Below are positions 1 to 4,602 of a DNA stretch of 5,331 bases, piece after piece. Positions within the stretch are counted from its first letter, which is position 1. Each line of letters opens with the position of its first letter. Position numbers and translations under genes: made by a program. Below the pieces are notes generated by a model, which was given only the letters and a program-made list of their open reading frames with translations, searched no databases and was not told the origin of the DNA. The stretch comes from Sulfurimicrobium sp964384915. Its GTDB lineage: Bacteria; Pseudomonadota; Gammaproteobacteria; Burkholderiales; Sulfuricellaceae. The stretch covers positions 1-5,331 of the forward strand of contig CAYLMA010000063.1 in the NCBI GenBank assembly GCA_964384915.1, in the 5' to 3' direction.

Positions 1-32
1 CTCGTCGCCAGTGAAAACCCCGCTTGAATACG

Positions 33-101
33 TCATGTAAAATCAGTTACTTGGGGGTGTTTCTTGAGAGAAAGCACGACAGTAAATTGATAAGCGTTCA
101 T
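33..101 (-). CDS. Very short second ORF of cassette E, possibly a decayed cassette gene
   Basis: This 22-codon frame begins with MNAYQFTVVLSL, seven bases after the stop of the 51-residue membrane protein gene. A TGAGG-type ribosome site overlaps that stop, so the start looks real. It ends at a TGA that overlaps an ATG (ATGA), and the new frame (MTYSSGVFTGDE) runs off the window at base 1. The N-terminus resembles, from memory, small cassette-encoded proteins of under 100 residues starting M-x-x-Y-x-F-T-x-x-L. In such proteins a segment like SSGVF would be expected further along the same frame. I therefore suspect one gene broken by a frameshift and a small deletion. A translationally coupled pair of tiny genes is the alternative. 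The function is unknown. Confidence 0.35.
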   Translation of the reverse strand: MNAYQFTVVLSLKKHPQVTDFT

Positions 102-108
102 AGAGACC

Positions 109-264
109 TCACTTTTTGGAACCATCGTTGGCCGAGAACAAAATAGCCCAGGCTGCAATTTCAAAAAATACGCCGATGATTGCCAGTCCAGTCGCGACAC
201 TACCCCACGCGAACGAATAGAAGAACAGAGCAAGGGCGAAACAAATTATGGCGCCTACGTGCAT
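109..264 (-). CDS. Small two-helix membrane protein of cassette E
   Basis: This is a 51-residue protein, MHVGAIICF to NDGSKK. Two hydrophobic stretches (about residues 3-20 and 23-44) are separated by a short turn at G21-S22 and followed by a polar, lysine-ending tail, so it should be a hairpin in the inner membrane. The frame stays open upstream to base 330, but that part is insertion-sequence DNA. The ATG at 264 is the first start inside cassette DNA, 11 bases after the GTTAGAG attC box. A GAGAG at the end of that box is the only ribosome-site candidate. Small membrane proteins of this shape are common in integron cassettes and have no assigned role. Promoters usually lie far upstream in such arrays, and IS copy 1 now separates this gene from the cassettes before it. 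Confidence 0.7.
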   Translation of the reverse strand: MHVGAIICFALALFFYSFAWGSVATGLAIIGVFFEIAAWAILFSANDGSKK

Positions 265-275
265 GGCTTGGTGCT

Positions 276-282
276 CTCTAAC
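276..282 (-). other. R' core box (GTTAGAG) of the split attC of cassette D
   Basis: On the minus strand this reads GTTAGAG, fitting the integron core consensus GTTRRRY. It directly abuts the left end of IS copy 1. The rest of the same attC (R'', L'', L') lies beyond the far end of the IS at 1742-1806. Joining the flanks gives TTAAAC then GTTAGAG, the normal spacing of an intact attC, so the IS entered immediately before the R' box. Cassette E starts here. Confidence 0.75.
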
Positions 283-288
283 GAATGA

Positions 289-305
289 AAGGGTCTTCCC
301 CGTCC
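289..305 (+). repeat. Subterminal left inverted repeat of IS copy 1
   Basis: AAGGGTCTTCCCCGTCC here pairs with the right repeat at 1723-1738. There is a perfect 11-base core (CTTCCCCGTCC), and T294 is unpaired. The repeat starts several bases inside the element end, as IS1111-group repeats do. Confidence 0.85.
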
Positions 306-311
306 CGAGGG

Positions 312-329
312 TGCGGCGAAGTTGCCGCA
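312..329 (+). other. Left-end hairpin in the leader of IS copy 1
   Basis: TGCGGC and GCCGCA form a six-base-pair stem around the loop GAAGTT. The same hairpin (five pairs, loop GAAGGT) is at 2898-2913 in copy 2. It lies between the left repeat and the transposase and could be a transposase-binding or regulatory structure; its role is inferred only. Confidence 0.45.
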
Positions 330-392
330 AACGGCATCAAAAGTGCCAAGATGGAAAGAGTCGTTTTCATCAATCAGCTGGAGGGGAATGTC

Positions 393-1418
393 ATGAGCAT
401 TATCACCATAGGAATTGATCTAGCCAAGAACATTTTTGCCGTGCATGGCGTCAATGAAAGCGGCAAAGCCGAACTGGTCAAACCAAAAGTATCGCGCGAC
501 CAGCTACTGCCACTCATCGCCAACCTTCCCCCATGCCTGATCGGCATGGAAGCCTGCACCGGCGCCCACCACTGGGCCAGGTTGTTTCGCCAGCACGGCC
601 ACACCGTCCGGCTGATCGCCCCCAAGTTCGTCACCCCCTATCGCATGTCTGGCCGCCGCGGCAAGAACGACGCGGCGGACGCCGCCGCCATCTGCGAAGC
701 CGTCACCCGGCCTCAGATGCGCTTCGTTCCGGTCAAGGACGAACACCAGCAAGCCACACTCACCCTGCACCGCACCCGCCAGGGCTTCGTCGAAGAACGC
801 ACCGCACTCTACAACCGCATCCGTGGATTGATCGCCGAATTCGGCATCGTCCTCCCGCAAAAGATCGAACGCCTGCGGCGAGCAATCGGCCCACACCTGG
901 AAGATTTGCCGGGCTGGGCCAACCGCTGCATCGGCGACATGCTCTCCCACGCCGACCGGCTGGATGAGCGTATCCACGAATACGACAAGGCCATCACCGA
1001 CATAGCCCGGCAAGACGAACGCTGCAAACGGCTGATGCAACTACCCGGCATCGGCCCCACCAGCGCCACCGCGATCCTGGCCAGCATCGGCGTTGGGCGC
1101 GACTTTGACCATGGCCGCCAAGTCGCCGCCTGGCTAGGACTCACCCCAGGCCAATACAGCAGCGGCGGCAAGACGCGCCTGGGACGCATCACCAAAGCCG
1201 GAGACGGCTACATCCGCAGCCTGTTGGTGCTGGGCGCCCGAGCCGTACTCAATAGCTTGGGCGACAAGCAAGACCGTTACAGCCGCTGGGCCAGAAACCT
1301 GCGGGAACGACGTGGCTACTGGCGAGCCGCCATCGCCATCGCGGCCAAGAATGCCCGCCTGGCGTGGGCGGTGCTGAAATATGGGGAAGGTTTCCAGCTC
1401 AACCTGAACGAAGCCTGA
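393..1418 (+). CDS. tnp: IS110/IS1111-type DEDD transposase, copy 1
   Basis: This 341-residue recombinase catalyses excision of the element as a circle and its RNA-guided insertion. The N-terminal RuvC-like domain shows the expected acidic residues: D9 in GIDLAK, E53 in GMEACTG, and D93 and D96 in KNDAADA. The middle (about 120-210) is helical and probably coiled coil. The C-terminal Transposase_20-type domain has the LPGIGP helix-hairpin-helix motif at 217-222 and the conserved SSGGK at 256-260, which holds the expected nucleophilic serine. The frame is open back to 285, but the ATG at 393 follows a GGAGGGG site at 380-386 with 6-base spacing and gives the same length as copy 2. An ATG at 388 opens only Met-Ser-stop. 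The protein differs from copy 2 at 22 of 341 positions, with all motifs kept, so it looks functional. Confidence 0.95.
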   Translation: MSIITIGIDLAKNIFAVHGVNESGKAELVKPKVSRDQLLPLIANLPPCLIGMEACTGAHHWARLFRQHGHTVRLIAPKFVTPYRMSGRRGKNDAADAAAICEAVTRPQMRFVPVKDEHQQATLTLHRTRQGFVEERTALYNRIRGLIAEFGIVLPQKIERLRRAIGPHLEDLPGWANRCIGDMLSHADRLDERIHEYDKAITDIARQDERCKRLMQLPGIGPTSATAILASIGVGRDFDHGRQVAAWLGLTPGQYSSGGKTRLGRITKAGDGYIRSLLVLGARAVLNSLGDKQDRYSRWARNLRERRGYWRAAIAIAAKNARLAWAVLKYGEGFQLNLNEA

Positions 1419-1463
1419 GGAAATACCGAAAAACCGTCTACAGAAAAGAGGAGCAAAGAATCA

Positions 1464-1627
1464 CAGCTGGACTGCCAGCGTTGATGTGAAGCGGGTTGGA
1501 CCCGCGCGAGGTGAGCCTGGTTAATTCAAGGGGATGCGGCATGAATCCCGGCTAACGATTGAGGCCCTCGCGCGCGTCTTTCATCAGGGTCCGAGCCATA
1601 GGCTCAACATGACCGGTTGTAGTTTAG
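1464..1627 (+). ncRNA. Predicted guide RNA (seekRNA/bridge RNA) of IS copy 1
   Basis: IS1111-group elements are known to encode their target-selecting RNA downstream of the transposase, and the long tail here has the right structure. In order: a hairpin GCTGG/CCAGC (1466-1479); a hairpin GGGT/ACCC (1493-1503); then a loop closed by CGCGCGAGG (1503-1511) pairing with CCTCGCGCG (1566-1574). That loop contains the right-flank guide region TTAATTCAAG (1521-1530), an inner hairpin GGGAT/ATCCC (1531-1549) and the left-flank guide CTAACG (1552-1557). A second loop has CTTTCAT (1578-1584), the complement of the left end at 285-291. It continues with a hairpin GAGCC/GGCTC (1593-1605) within GGTC/GACC, and TTGTAG (1617-1622), identical to the right end at 1737-1742. 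Exact RNA ends and promoter are not visible. Confidence 0.75.
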
Positions 1628-1722
1628 CAGTCCTTCACCTTCTCGCATCGCAACTGGAAACCGGCAAAGGATGAATAGGGAGAAATGAAAAAGTGAAGAA
1701 ATAATCGTCAGGTCAGTTGCAA

Positions 1723-1738
1723 GGACGGGGAAGCCCTT
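1723..1738 (+). repeat. Subterminal right inverted repeat of IS copy 1
   Basis: GGACGGGGAAGCCCTT is the reverse complement of the left repeat at 289-305 except for one unpaired base. Only three or four bases (GTA or GTAG) separate it from the element end, giving the asymmetric end spacing typical of the IS1111 group. Confidence 0.85.
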
Positions 1739-1741
1739 GTA

Positions 1742-1806
1742 GTTTAAGGTAAGGGGCGCGAAGCCGGCTTGCCGGCGGAGCGTCCCTCTTGACCGATATG
1801 TTAGGC
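1742..1806 (-). other. attC site of cassette D, interrupted by IS copy 1
   Basis: On the minus strand R'' (GCCTAAC, 1806-1800) includes the stop codon of the DUF2806-like gene. L'' (GGTCAAG, 1794-1788) pairs with L' (CTTACC, 1753-1748) except for one extra C, which is the hallmark of attC and sets the orientation. A CCGG-rich hairpin lies between them. The expected GTTAG core should follow at 1741 but is displaced to 276-282 by IS copy 1. The folded bottom-strand substrate of the integrase can no longer form normally, so the site is probably inactive. Confidence 0.8.
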
Positions 1807-2847
1807 CTCAGCGGCAGGAACATCAGCGACAATTTCCTGACCGTTGAAATATTGTCCTTGTGTCTCCGAGACTTCGCGCCAATCAGCGAGTTTTACCGTG
1901 AACCCCTTCTTCACGAACTCCTTTCCGATAAGGCGCATGTACTCGAGGTCGGGTTCGAACGAACCTAAACCAAGAATTTGCCTCCCTACAGCAGTGAGCA
2001 TATAGATTTCAAATTCCAGTGTTTTTGATGGGTCGTCGTGCTCGACGATTAGTGCTTTGCTGTGAGACACCAATGCCCGAACAAACTTGCCATCAACGAC
2101 AGACTTGTACGTAGTTTGTAGACCGACAGCCTCGACACCGGAAACCACTCCGAGCTCTTGCATCATTAAGAGCATCGAGAAGTTCAAGCCCTTTGAGTCA
2201 AGATATGCGCTCTGGGAGCGGGCAACCCGTCCATCGATTACATAGCTCGCCAACCTGCTGATCATTTCTGCTTCTGGTTTGGAAAGAGTCTTCAGAAATT
2301 CTAGGGTTCGAATGGAATACCGGCCGGGAGCTTTGACCTCTCCAGCTAAGACACTGCCCCACAACCTTTGCAGGTCCTCAACTGACACTTTGCCGGCATA
2401 CTCTCGCCACATGAACAGCCAGTCTTCATCAATATCCCGCGTTGGCGGGGTCTGAGTGTCGTAGGCAAGCTGCTCTTCTGCAAACAAGATGGCTTTTGAT
2501 GCATTAATTTCGGAACGGGCCGCAGCGTCAGCAGCTGCTCGGTTTCCGAATTCGACAGCATCAGAAAGGGCTAGTGTTGGCTCGACGCGTTCAATTCCTT
2601 CAGGAGTGCTCATTTGCTGGGAGTTGGTGAGCAACAAGGTGCCGTCTGGTCTAAGCTGTTTTTTTCCTGCTCGGATATCAGCAGCATCTTTCTCCGCTTG
2701 CGCAAGCATAAGAATTTCGTGCCTGCGAACCTCATTGCGCGCGCGCCCATCTCTACCCGCTTGCCACGGGGAGAGTAGCGAGCCGATGCCCTTCTCTGCC
2801 AGTGTCTCCCACAGCTTTATGACTAGTTTCTCGCCAGGAAAATCCAT
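1801..2847 (-). CDS. DUF2806-like protein of cassette D
   Basis: This 348-residue protein appears to be cytoplasmic, with no signal peptide or membrane segment. The N-terminus (MDFPGEKLVIKLWETLAEKG) and the central block at about residues 139-190 (DIDEDWLFMWREYAGKVS, then LQRLWGSVLAGEVKAPGRYS and RTLEFLKTLS) match what I recall of the DUF2806 family. The region at about 45-130 is charged and helical, probably coiled coil. The length fits an intact family member. The start is well supported: AGGAGA (2857-2852) lies four bases before the ATG. The TAA stop is inside the R'' box of its attC, a normal tight cassette arrangement. The biochemical function is unknown. Cassette arrays often carry phage-defence genes, so a role there is possible but is only inference. 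The gene lies between the two IS copies, opposite to their transposases. Confidence 0.8.
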   Translation of the reverse strand: MDFPGEKLVIKLWETLAEKGIGSLLSPWQAGRDGRARNEVRRHEILMLAQAEKDAADIRAGKKQLRPDGTLLLTNSQQMSTPEGIERVEPTLALSDAVEFGNRAAADAAARSEINASKAILFAEEQLAYDTQTPPTRDIDEDWLFMWREYAGKVSVEDLQRLWGSVLAGEVKAPGRYSIRTLEFLKTLSKPEAEMISRLASYVIDGRVARSQSAYLDSKGLNFSMLLMMQELGVVSGVEAVGLQTTYKSVVDGKFVRALVSHSKALIVEHDDPSKTLEFEIYMLTAVGRQILGLGSFEPDLEYMRLIGKEFVKKGFTVKLADWREVSETQGQYFNGQEIVADVPAAEA

Positions 2848-2860
2848 GTTGTCTCCTGAG

Positions 2861-2867
2861 GCCTACC
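2861..2867 (-). other. Altered R' box (GGTAGGC) at the start of cassette D
   Basis: The minus strand reads GGTAGGC directly at the left end of IS copy 2, one base away from the core consensus GTTAGGC. It is followed closely by the ribosome site and ATG of the DUF2806-like gene, as at a cassette boundary. The change falls at the second base, beside the usual integrase cleavage point (G^TT), so this box is probably not usable. It could be a point mutation or a scar of the event that joined cassette D to the truncated GIY-YIG gene. Confidence 0.55.
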
Positions 2868-2873
2868 GAATGA

Positions 2874-2890
2874 AAGGGACTTCCCCGTCC
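2874..2890 (+). repeat. Subterminal left inverted repeat of IS copy 2
   Basis: AAGGGACTTCCCCGTCC pairs with the right repeat at 4316-4331, sharing the perfect core CTTCCCCGTCC. The single unpaired base is A2879, where copy 1 has T, so both copies keep the same bulge position. Confidence 0.85.
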
Positions 2891-2979
2891 CGAAGGCGCG
2901 GCGAAGGTGCCGCAAACGGCAACGAAAGTGCCAAGATGGAAATTGTCGTTTTCATCAAAACCGCCAGGAGGGGAATGTC

Positions 2980-4005
2980 ATGAGCATTATCACCATAGGA
3001 ATAGATCTCGCCAAGAATATTTTTGCAATTCACGGCGTCAACGAGCAAGGTAAAGCCGAGCTGGTCAAACCCAAAGTCCAGCGTGACCAACTCCTGCCGT
3101 TGATCGCCAGCCTCCCGCCGTGCCTCATCGGCATGGAGGCCTGCACCGGCGCCCACCACTGGGCCAGACTGTTTCGCCAGCACGGCCACACCGTCCGGCT
3201 GATCGCCCCCAAGTTCGTAACTCCCTATCGCATGAGCGGCAAACGCGGCAAGAACGACGCGGCAGACGCCGCCGCCATCTGCGAAACCGTCACCCGGCCC
3301 CAGATGCGCTTTGTCCCTATCAAGGACGAACACCAGCAAGCCACACTCACCCTGCACCGCACCCGCCAGGGCTTCGTCGAAGAACGCACCGCACTCTACA
3401 ACCGCATCCGTGGACTGATTGCCGAGTTCGGCATCGTTCTACCGCAAAAGGTCGAGCGCTTGCGGCGAGAAATAGGCCCGCATCTGGAAGACTTACCGGG
3501 ATGGGCCAACCGCTGTGTTGGCGACATGCTCTCCCACGCCGACCGGCTGGATGAGCGCATCCACGAATACGACAAGGCCATCACCGAAATAGCCCGGCAA
3601 GATGAGCGTTGCAAACGATTGATGCAACTGCCCGGCATCGGCCCCACCAGCGCCACCGCCATTCTGGCCAGCCTCGGCATCGGCCACGACTTCGAACATG
3701 GCCGGCAGGTCGCCGCCTGGCTCGGACTCACCCCGGGCCAATACAGCAGCGGCGGCAAGACGCGCCTGGGGCGCATTACCAAAGCCGGAGACGGCTACAT
3801 CCGCAGCCTGCTGGTGCTGGGTGCACGAGCGGTACTCAGCAGCCTGGGTGACAAACAGGACCGCTTCAGCCGCTGGGCCAGAAACCTGCTGGAACGACGC
3901 GGCTACTGGCGCGCCGTGGTCGCCATTGCGGCCAAGAATGCTCGCCTGGCGTGGGCAGTGCTGAAATATGGAGAGGGCTTCCGGCTCAACCTGGACGAAG
4001 CCTGA
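2980..4005 (+). CDS. tnp: IS110/IS1111-type DEDD transposase, copy 2
   Basis: This 341-residue recombinase is co-linear with copy 1 and differs at 22 positions (about 93.5% identical). Most changes are conservative (V17I, R88K, I158V, D203E, Y296F); a few are not (S23Q, A164E, R304L). The catalytic set is unchanged: D9, E53, D93 and D96 of the RuvC-like domain, and SSGGK (256-260) with LPGIGP (217-222) in the C-terminal domain. The ATG at 2980 follows GGAGGGG by six bases, just as in copy 1. The reading frame is intact, so the element is potentially active. It should insert DNA using the RNA encoded just downstream. Confidence 0.95.
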   Translation: MSIITIGIDLAKNIFAIHGVNEQGKAELVKPKVQRDQLLPLIASLPPCLIGMEACTGAHHWARLFRQHGHTVRLIAPKFVTPYRMSGKRGKNDAADAAAICETVTRPQMRFVPIKDEHQQATLTLHRTRQGFVEERTALYNRIRGLIAEFGIVLPQKVERLRREIGPHLEDLPGWANRCVGDMLSHADRLDERIHEYDKAITEIARQDERCKRLMQLPGIGPTSATAILASLGIGHDFEHGRQVAAWLGLTPGQYSSGGKTRLGRITKAGDGYIRSLLVLGARAVLSSLGDKQDRFSRWARNLLERRGYWRAVVAIAAKNARLAWAVLKYGEGFRLNLDEA

Positions 4006-4047
4006 GAGCGTTAAAAAAACCGTCTACAAAAAAGGAGCAAAGAATCA

Positions 4048-4211
4048 CAGCTGGACTGCCAGCGTTGATGTGAAGCGGGTTGGACCCGCGTGGGGTGAGC
4101 CTGGCTAATTCACGGGGATGCAGCATGAATCCCGGCTAACGATTGAGGCCCCCGCGCGCGTCTTTCATCAGGGTCCGAGCCACAGGCTCAACATGACCGG
4201 TTGTAGTTTAG
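4048..4211 (+). ncRNA. Predicted guide RNA (seekRNA/bridge RNA) of IS copy 2
   Basis: The architecture matches copy 1: hairpin GCTGG/CCAGC (4050-4063), then a loop closed by CGCGTGGGG (4087-4095) pairing with CCCCGCGCG (4150-4158). Against copy 1, the A-T pair 1509/1568 becomes the G-C pair 4093/4152, and a C-G becomes a U-G, so the stem is preserved by covariation. Within the loop are the right-flank guide CTAATTCAC (4105-4113), the inner hairpin GGGAT/ATCCC (4115-4133) and the left-flank guide CTAACG (4136-4141). The second loop has CTTTCAT (4162-4168), hairpin GAGCC/GGCTC (4177-4189) and TTGTAG (4201-4206). CTAATTCAC is the exact reverse complement of the right junction 4335-4343. RNA ends are not determinable from sequence. 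Confidence 0.75.
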
Positions 4212-4315
4212 CAGTCCTTCACCTTCTCGCATCGGAACTGGAAACTGGCAAGGAAATGATTATGGGTGAATGAAAAGAGAAAAAACGCAAAAAAACAGCA
4301 TCAGGTCAGTTGCAA

Positions 4316-4331
4316 GGACGGGGAAGCCCTT
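4316..4331 (+). repeat. Subterminal right inverted repeat of IS copy 2
   Basis: GGACGGGGAAGCCCTT is identical to the right repeat of copy 1 and is the reverse complement of the left repeat at 2874-2890 with one unpaired base. The element ends three or four bases later. Confidence 0.85.
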
Positions 4332-4335
4332 GTAG

Positions 4336-4512
4336 TGAATTAGTCATTCCAATGTATGACACGTCTGCCCAATCTGGCGATGAGCCGGCAAGGTTCTTTC
4401 GGGTGATTGAGAGAAGGTAGATGCCAGGCATTTCGCACTGGGGTACGCTTCGCTGATCCTCCCACGCGAACCACGGACAGAATTTCATTTCTGGGACGGC
4501 AATATGACGCAT
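4336..4512 (-). pseudogene. GIY-YIG nuclease-like gene of cassette C, truncated by IS copy 2
   Basis: Fifty-nine native codons remain. The protein shows PGIYLL (GIY at residues 30-32) and VSYIGMTNS (YIG at 53-55) with normal spacing for a GIY-YIG domain. Everything after N58-S59 is lost, including the expected catalytic arginine and the metal-binding glutamate further on, so nuclease activity is not expected. The frame runs on into the IS end to a stop at 4306, adding LQGLPRPCN. The ATG at 4512 follows the attC box by 11 bases. A second ATG at 4488 (MKFCPWFAW) may be the true start, as neither has a strong ribosome site. No remainder of the gene or its own attC is found on the other side of the IS. 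Confidence 0.75.
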
Positions 4513-4522
4513 AAGACTCGCG

Positions 4523-4600
4523 CTCTAACGTGAAGCTAACCGGCGGCCGCAAGCAGGCGAAGCCTGCTGTAGGGCGTCCGGGTTGAGCGGAGGGCTAGGA
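4523..4600 (-). other. Intact attC site of cassette B
   Basis: On the minus strand, R'' is TCCTAGCC (4600-4593), L'' is GCTCAACC (4588-4581), L' is GGTTAGC (4541-4535) and R' is GTTAGAG (4529-4523). L'' pairs with L' apart from one extra C, as in genuine attC sites. A seven-pair hairpin AGCAGGC/GCCTGCT with loop GAA (4552-4568) lies in the centre. R'' has CTAGC where CTAAC is expected, leaving a mismatch with R'. The bases before R' read TTCAC, the same five that end the right-flank guide of IS copy 2, so this site is a plausible unoccupied target. Confidence 0.85.
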
Positions 4601-4602
4601 GG

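Larger units (their letters stand above)
283..1741 (+). mobile_element. IS110-family (IS1111 group, attC-targeting) insertion sequence, copy 1
   Basis: The element is about 1459 bp; its ends are uncertain by one base because a G is present at both junctions. It consists of a left end with a subterminal inverted repeat, about 110 bp of leader, a 341-residue DEDD transposase, and a 323-bp non-coding tail with a guide-RNA-like structure. There is no clear target duplication, as is usual for the group. The element lies in the attC of cassette D, directly before the R' box, with its transposase opposite in direction to the cassette genes. These features fit the described IS1111-attC group. Copy 2 (2868-4334) is related but clearly diverged, so the two are not a very recent duplication. 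Confidence 0.9.
2868..4334 (+). mobile_element. IS110-family (IS1111 group) insertion sequence, copy 2
   Basis: The element is about 1467 bp (ends uncertain by one base), with the same layout as copy 1: left end with subterminal repeat and hairpin, a 341-residue transposase, and a 329-bp non-coding tail with guide-RNA-like structure. The orientation is the same, so the two copies are direct repeats flanking cassette D. Its left flank is a cassette boundary, while its right flank lies inside the GIY-YIG coding sequence. These two flanks do not look like halves of one ordinary attC. Either the target was unusual or DNA was lost beside the element. Confidence 0.9.

Noticed and set aside
285..392. 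Upstream extension of the copy 1 transposase (start at 285)
   Set aside because: It would code through the inverted repeat and left end, has no counterpart in copy 2, and lacks a ribosome site. The ATG at 393 has one.
388..396. Two-codon upstream frame ATG-TCA-TGA overlapping the transposase start, present in both copies
   Set aside because: It begins only one base after the GGAGGGG site, too close to be used well. A regulatory role cannot be supported.
504..1040. Long minus-strand open frame inside the copy 1 transposase, and similar frames in copy 2 (for example 2863-3357 and 3396-3782)
   Set aside because: They lie opposite a well-supported transposase, use high-GC shadow codons rich in R, P and A, and have no ribosome site or recognisable domain.
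2489..2983. Plus-strand frame opposite the DUF2806-like gene and into IS copy 2
   Set aside because: It crosses the IS boundary and runs opposite a gene with a good start, family match and attC-linked stop.
283..4334. A classical composite transposon
   Set aside because: The two IS copies differ at 22 transposase residues and have unrelated flanks, and IS110-type elements are not known to move composites efficiently. Two separate insertions are more likely.
4335..4420. A possible attC formed by the right flank of copy 2 (GTGAATTAG resembles an L' spacer)
   Set aside because: No matching L'' or R'' box is found at the expected distance, and the bases encode the YIG motif region of the GIY-YIG gene.
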